From positions 1 to 35,178 of the forward strand of contig NZ_CDBJ01000012.1 in the NCBI RefSeq assembly GCF_000820045.1: a stretch of 35,178 bases of DNA, given 5' to 3'. This document shows, in pieces, positions 33,133 through 35,178 of this stretch. The DNA comes from Aeromonas rivuli (lineage in GTDB: Bacteria > Pseudomonadota > Gammaproteobacteria > Enterobacterales > Aeromonadaceae). The notes under the pieces were generated by a model that was not told the origin of the DNA, made no database searches, and was given only the letters and a program-made list of their open reading frames with translations. Position 1 is the first letter of the stretch. Each line of letters begins with the position of its first letter. Both the position numbers and the translations under genes were made by a program.

Positions 33133-34004
33133 TGAGCGTTCTGATCAACAAAGATACCAAGGTCATCTGCCAGGGCTTCACCGGCGGCCAGGGTACTTTC
33201 CACTCCGAACAGGCGATTGCCTACGGCACCCAGATGGTCGGCGGCGTGTCGCCAGGCAAGGGTGGCACCATTCACCTGGGCCTGCCGGTATTCAACACTG
33301 TGCGTGATGCCGTGGAAGCCACTGGCGCCACTGCCTCCGTCATCTATGTCCCGGCTCCGTTCTGCAAAGACGCCATCCTGGAAGCGATCGATGCCGGCAT
33401 CAAGCTCATCGTCACCATCACCGAAGGCATCCCGACCCTGGACATGCTGGACGTCAAGGTGAAGCTGCAGGAAACCGGCGTGCGCATGATAGGTCCGAAC
33501 TGCCCGGGGGTGATCACCCCGGGTGAGTGCAAGATCGGCATCATGCCGGGTCACATCCACAAGCCGGGCAAAGTCGGTATCGTGTCGCGCTCCGGCACCC
33601 TGACCTATGAAGCGGTCAAGCAGACCACGGACGAGGGCTTCGGCCAGTCCACCTGCGTCGGTATCGGTGGCGACCCCATCCCGGGCTCCAACTTCATCGA
33701 CATTCTGGAGATGTTCCAGAACGATCCGCAGACCGAAGCCATCGTGATGATCGGCGAGATCGGCGGCAGTGCCGAAGAAGAGGCTGCTGCCTACATCAAG
33801 GCCAATGTCACCAAGCCGGTCGTCTCCTACATCGCAGGCGTCACCGCGCCTCCTGGCAAGCGTATGGGCCATGCTGGCGCCATCATTGCTGGCGGTAAAG
33901 GCACGGCTGCCGAGAAATTTGCCGCCCTGGAAGATGCCGGTGTGAAAACCGTGCGCTCCCTGGCCGACATCGGCAAGGCCCTGCGCGAAGTAACCGGCTG
34001 GTAA
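33132..34004 (+). CDS. sucD: succinyl-CoA synthetase alpha subunit
   Basis: SucD binds CoA and carries the phosphohistidine intermediate of succinyl-CoA synthetase. The 290-residue protein (E. coli 289) has the Rossmann CoA-binding start [17 protein letters not shown]. The [19 protein letters not shown] block and SRSGTLTYE follow, and the active His247 lies in [13 protein letters not shown]. It begins within the sucC stop codon. A strong terminator 26 bp after its stop ends the sdhCDAB-sucABCD unit. Confidence 0.98.
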
Positions 34005-34030
34005 TTCCTGTCAGCCCGTTATCTCTGATA

Positions 34031-34061
34031 AAAATGCCGACCCTAGAGTCGGCATTTTTTA
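34031..34061 (+). terminator. terminator of the sdh-suc operon
   Basis: AAAATGCCGAC (34031-34041) pairs with GTCGGCATTTT (34048-34058), followed by further T. It is a strong rho-independent terminator. Confidence 0.92.
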
Positions 34062-34185
34062 TGGCGCTTAATAGGTATGGTGATGGTATTCACCTGACAG
34101 TTGCCCTCAAAGGGGAGTGGTCATACGGCTTCAAACCGGATGACAAAATAATGTCAGTGATAATTCGACCACTACACCCTTCATC

Positions 34186-34214
34186 TTGAAAAATAGCGGG
34201 ATAAGGGGTATAAC
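34186..34214 (+). promoter_or_regulatory. sigma70 promoter of the ycgN-like gene
   Basis: TTGAAA (34186-34191) and TATAAC (34209-34214) are exactly 17 bp apart, predicting a start near 34221 and a leader of about 30 nt. Confidence 0.65.
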
Positions 34215-34250
34215 CACGCGCTTTCCTGGTCTATTTAGCGAGCCCCCTCC

Positions 34251-34706
34251 ATGCAGCAAGTCGATAATATGCAGCCAACGCCTTTTTGGCAGGAAAAGAC
34301 CCTGCAGCAGATGACCAATGCCGAGTGGGAGTCCCTGTGCGACGGCTGCGGCAAGTGCTGCCTCAACAAGCTCATCGACGCAGACACCGACGAGCTGGTG
34401 TTCACCAACGTGGCCTGCAACCTGCTCAATACCAAGAGCTGCCAGTGCTCCGACTATCACAACCGCTTCAAGAAGGAGCCGGACTGCCTGCAGATCACGG
34501 TGGACAAGATTGACGAGTACCAGTGGTTGCCATCGAGCTGTGCCTATCGCCTGCTGGCCGAGGGGCAGACCCTGCCTGCGTGGCACCCGCTCATCACCGG
34601 CAGCCGCAGCGCCATGCACCAGGCGGGGCAGTCGGTGCGCGGCAAGGTCATCCATGAGCGTGACGCTGGTGAGTGGGAAGATCACATCATCACCTGGGCC
34701 AGCTGA
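34251..34706 (+). CDS. ycgN: YcgN-family (UPF0260) cysteine-cluster protein
   Basis: The 151-residue product aligns with E. coli Ycg[31 protein letters not shown], the TNVAC and CQCSDY segments, and [22 protein letters not shown], ending with a tryptophan-containing tail. The CxxCxxCC pattern and later cysteines suggest metal or Fe-S binding, but the biochemical role is not established. ATG 34251 has no clear ribosome site; an in-frame ATG at 34269 ([10 protein letters not shown]) is an alternative. The gene has its own good promoter and a hairpin after it, so it is a separate unit behind sucD. Confidence 0.92.
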   Translation: MQQVDNMQPTPFWQEKTLQQMTNAEWESLCDGCGKCCLNKLIDADTDELVFTNVACNLLNTKSCQCSDYHNRFKKEPDCLQITVDKIDEYQWLPSSCAYRLLAEGQTLPAWHPLITGSRSAMHQAGQSVRGKVIHERDAGEWEDHIITWAS

Positions 34707-34727
34707 GCCAGCCGCTTTCTGTTATCT

Positions 34728-34760
34728 GCAAGAGCCACCCAGGTGGCTCTTGCCGTTTCT
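34728..34760 (+). terminator. hairpin after the ycgN-like gene
   Basis: GCAAGAGCCACC (34728-34739 region) pairs with GGTGGCTCTTGC (34742-34753) in a 12-bp stem, followed by CGTTTC. The stem is strong but the U-run is weak. Confidence 0.65.
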
Positions 34761-35124
34761 GGCGTCCGGGTTTGCCCGAAGGTAACGAGGGTGACTCTGG
34801 GCTCTTAGCTAAGGATGAGGGCCTGAGGCTCAGCTGGCGTGGGGTTATCAAAGCAGGCCGCGAGCTGGCAATGGGTGGGCAGTCGCGAGTCCGGCAGAGT
34901 GGCACGGGGAGGGGGGTGATCCAGTCAGATAAGGGGAGAGACGATTGCGCCAGTGAGGGCTTGGCGGCGTTGCCTGTCCCTGAGGTGGGCTGATGAGGAG
35001 CGTCGCGCTTCTTGCCTGCTGTTGCCGCATTCAGCGACACCCTTCATAGCAGAAGATCCGCTGGCGGTGATGACGGCGTTGAAATAGCGCAGAACGCTGA
35101 GTGTGGAGCGTGTTTGGACATAAA
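34761..35124. other. region without a recognisable gene near the window end
   Basis: About 360 bp with several short overlapping frames on both strands, none with a recognised family, a convincing ribosome site or protein-like composition. I see no promoter or repeat in it. Confidence 0.4.
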
Positions 35125-35152
35125 AAAAGAGCCGCATCTGCGGCTCTTTTTC
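35121..35152. terminator. bidirectional intrinsic terminator at window end
   Basis: AAAAGAGCCGCA (35125-35136) and TGCGGCTCTTTT (35139-35150) form a perfect stem flanked by A-run and T-run. It probably serves a gene just beyond the window on the minus strand. Confidence 0.85.
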
Positions 35153-35178
35153 ATGGCTATGTCCCGTCCTGAATATGG

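Noticed and set aside
34690..35137. Minus-strand ORFs after the ycgN-like gene
   Set aside because: Ser/Pro/Arg-rich composition typical of random high-GC frames, overlapping the ycgN terminator, and no family similarity.

Overview
The window reads as a chromosomal segment of a high-GC gammaproteobacterium. Aeromonas or a close relative fits best. That is an inference from protein similarity to E. coli and Vibrio families (GuaB, GuaA, SdhCDAB, SucABCD, YtfK, YcgN), from gene order (divergent gltA and sdhCDAB-sucABCD, xseA near guaBA), and from the general base composition. Nothing in the window names the species.

Layout. Positions 1-462 hold the 3' end of a gene that looks like a radical-SAM heme-utilisation (HutW/ChuW-type) protein. 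xseA and a DMT-family transporter follow on the minus strand, then a YitT-family membrane protein on the plus strand. guaB and guaA (GMP synthesis) occupy 4475-7611. From 7686 to about 11640 the window becomes accessory in character. It has about 0.6 kb with no convincing gene, a split short ORF, and three genes of lower GC or patchy distribution: an unknown membrane-anchored protein, a GNAT acetyltransferase and an ASCH-domain protein. Integron-type attC boundary sequences lie around these genes, and there is a 5'-truncated DNA methyltransferase-repair gene. Two diverged direct copies of a roughly 180-bp repeat each begin just after the left arm of a broken attC site. No integron integrase is visible.

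An LRR-protein-kinase fusion gene (11706-13052) and tpm follow. Positions 13994-14177 contain a perfect FNR box, a correctly spaced -10 element and a strong intrinsic terminator with no protein gene between them. This is the best candidate in the window for an undescribed system: an FNR-activated small RNA analogous in architecture to enterobacterial FnrS. Next come a large M16 metallopeptidase (minus), sixA, ytfK, a second DMT transporter, an orphan oppA (minus), fbp with a PurR-like operator and a hairpin in its leader, and a small DUF4377-type lipoprotein (minus).

The final third is the central TCA-cycle block. gltA (minus) is divergent from sdhC-sdhD-sdhA-sdhB-sucA-sucB-sucC-sucD (plus), which covers citrate synthase, succinate dehydrogenase, the E1 and E2 parts of 2-oxoglutarate dehydrogenase, and succinyl-CoA synthetase. 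The shared intergenic region carries good sigma70 promoters in both directions plus ArcA-like and Fur-like motifs. The operon contains three intergenic stem-loops. One of them, between sdhA and sdhB, looks like a small palindromic insertion bounded by a 10-bp target duplication. A ycgN-family gene with its own promoter follows, and the window ends in about 0.4 kb with no recognisable gene and a final bidirectional terminator.
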